DNA from: Zymogenus sp964542895
Lineage (GTDB): Bacteria > Desulfobacterota > Zymogenia > Zymogenales > Zymogenaceae
Direction of reading: 5' to 3'
Length of the DNA stretch: 6,021 nucleotides
Assembly (NCBI GenBank): GCA_964542895.1
Contig: CAZIWT010000178.1
Coordinates: forward strand, 1 to 6,021
In this document: piece after piece, positions 5,909-6,021 of the stretch
How the letters are laid out: the number at the start of each line of letters is the position of its first letter
How positions within the stretch are numbered: the first letter of the stretch is position 1
Program-made: the position numbers and the translations under genes
Notes under the pieces: model-generated
Seen by the model: only the letters and a program-made list of their open reading frames with translations
What the model was told of the DNA's origin: nothing
The model's database searches: none

Positions 5909-5950
5909 AGTATATGAATAAACAAAGACTGTACCATCACTCAGAAGTGA
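5909..5950 (-). promoter_or_regulatory. Possible promoter and dyad upstream of the V4R gene
   Basis: On the minus strand a -10-like TATACT (5914-5909, five of six matches to consensus) lies about 28 bases before the chosen start at 5880. At 17-base spacing the -35 position holds only ATGGTA, a poor match, so an activator may be needed. A short dyad, TCACT-CAGA-AGTGA (5937-5950), sits at or just upstream of that position and could be a regulator site. The evidence is weak. Confidence 0.3.
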
Positions 5951-6013
5951 TTTCCTTTTCATGATCTGGTTGCTGTGCACTGTATAAAGGATAGAAAGTT
6001 ATAAAAATCTCCG

Positions 6014-6021
6014 AAGGAGGA
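6014..6021 (+). promoter_or_regulatory. Strong Shine-Dalgarno-like site at the right edge
   Basis: AAGGAGGA is a near-perfect complement of the 16S rRNA 3' end, ending exactly at the window edge. A plus-strand gene starting a few bases beyond would be divergent from the V4R gene. Alternatively, the minus strand here reads CTCC-TTC-GGAG followed by ATTTTT, a short hairpin with a T-run that could be the terminator tail of a leftward gene. Confidence 0.3.

Noticed and set aside
5881..5940. 20-residue hydrophobic N-terminal extension of the V4R protein (possible membrane anchor)
   Set aside because: The ATG at 5940 has no ribosome-binding site, whereas AAAGGAG is ideally placed before the ATG at 5880, and the extension region carries the promoter-like TATACT.

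Overview
The window looks like a bacterial chromosome segment, probably from an anaerobic deltaproteobacterium-like lineage (Desulfobacterota or a relative). This placement is an inference from protein style and from dispersed short repeats of the 'GTCATTCCC…GGGAATCC' and 'GTCATTTCGAG…GAAGCAATC' types; no marker gene is present. It carries five apparently intact protein genes and one transposase remnant. No rRNA, tRNA, CRISPR array or complete insertion sequence was seen.

Positions 1-246 hold no convincing gene, only two degenerate tandem copies of a dispersed repeat (110-184). Positions 247-3806 form a tight three-gene operon on the minus strand. In transcription order it encodes a membrane-anchored esterase-D-like hydrolase, a second paralogous anchored hydrolase 24 bases later, and 38 bases after that an FAD-dependent oxidoreductase resembling the geranylgeranyl-reductase group. 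A divergent control region (about 3807-3977) separates this operon from a plus-strand amidohydrolase-2 (TIM-barrel) gene at 3978-4844, which has a recognisable promoter and Shine-Dalgarno site.

Positions 4845-5343 are a repeat-rich scar. Three small hairpins lie just behind the amidohydrolase gene. The third is a dispersed repeat that has been read into the 3' end of a truncated IS481-like transposase fragment (minus strand), and two further inverted repeats lie upstream of that fragment. Positions 5344-5880 (minus) encode a stand-alone V4R-domain protein of lower GC than its neighbours. It carries a Cys/Glu/Cys/Cys pattern spaced exactly like the zinc site of phenol-sensing regulators. The last 140 bases are its upstream region, and the right edge ends on a strong Shine-Dalgarno-like sequence that may belong to a gene outside the window.

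Functionally, the two anchored esterases probably act outside the cytoplasmic membrane on a common or related ester substrate. The flavoprotein may reduce an isoprenoid or other hydrophobic substrate on the inner face, and the divergent amidohydrolase could act on a released small acid or amide. The operon layout supports a shared role, but the substrate cannot be read from sequence. I see no clear defence, CRISPR, retron or other exotic system; the most distinctive items are the duplicated anchored esterases with their flavoprotein partner and the stand-alone V4R protein.
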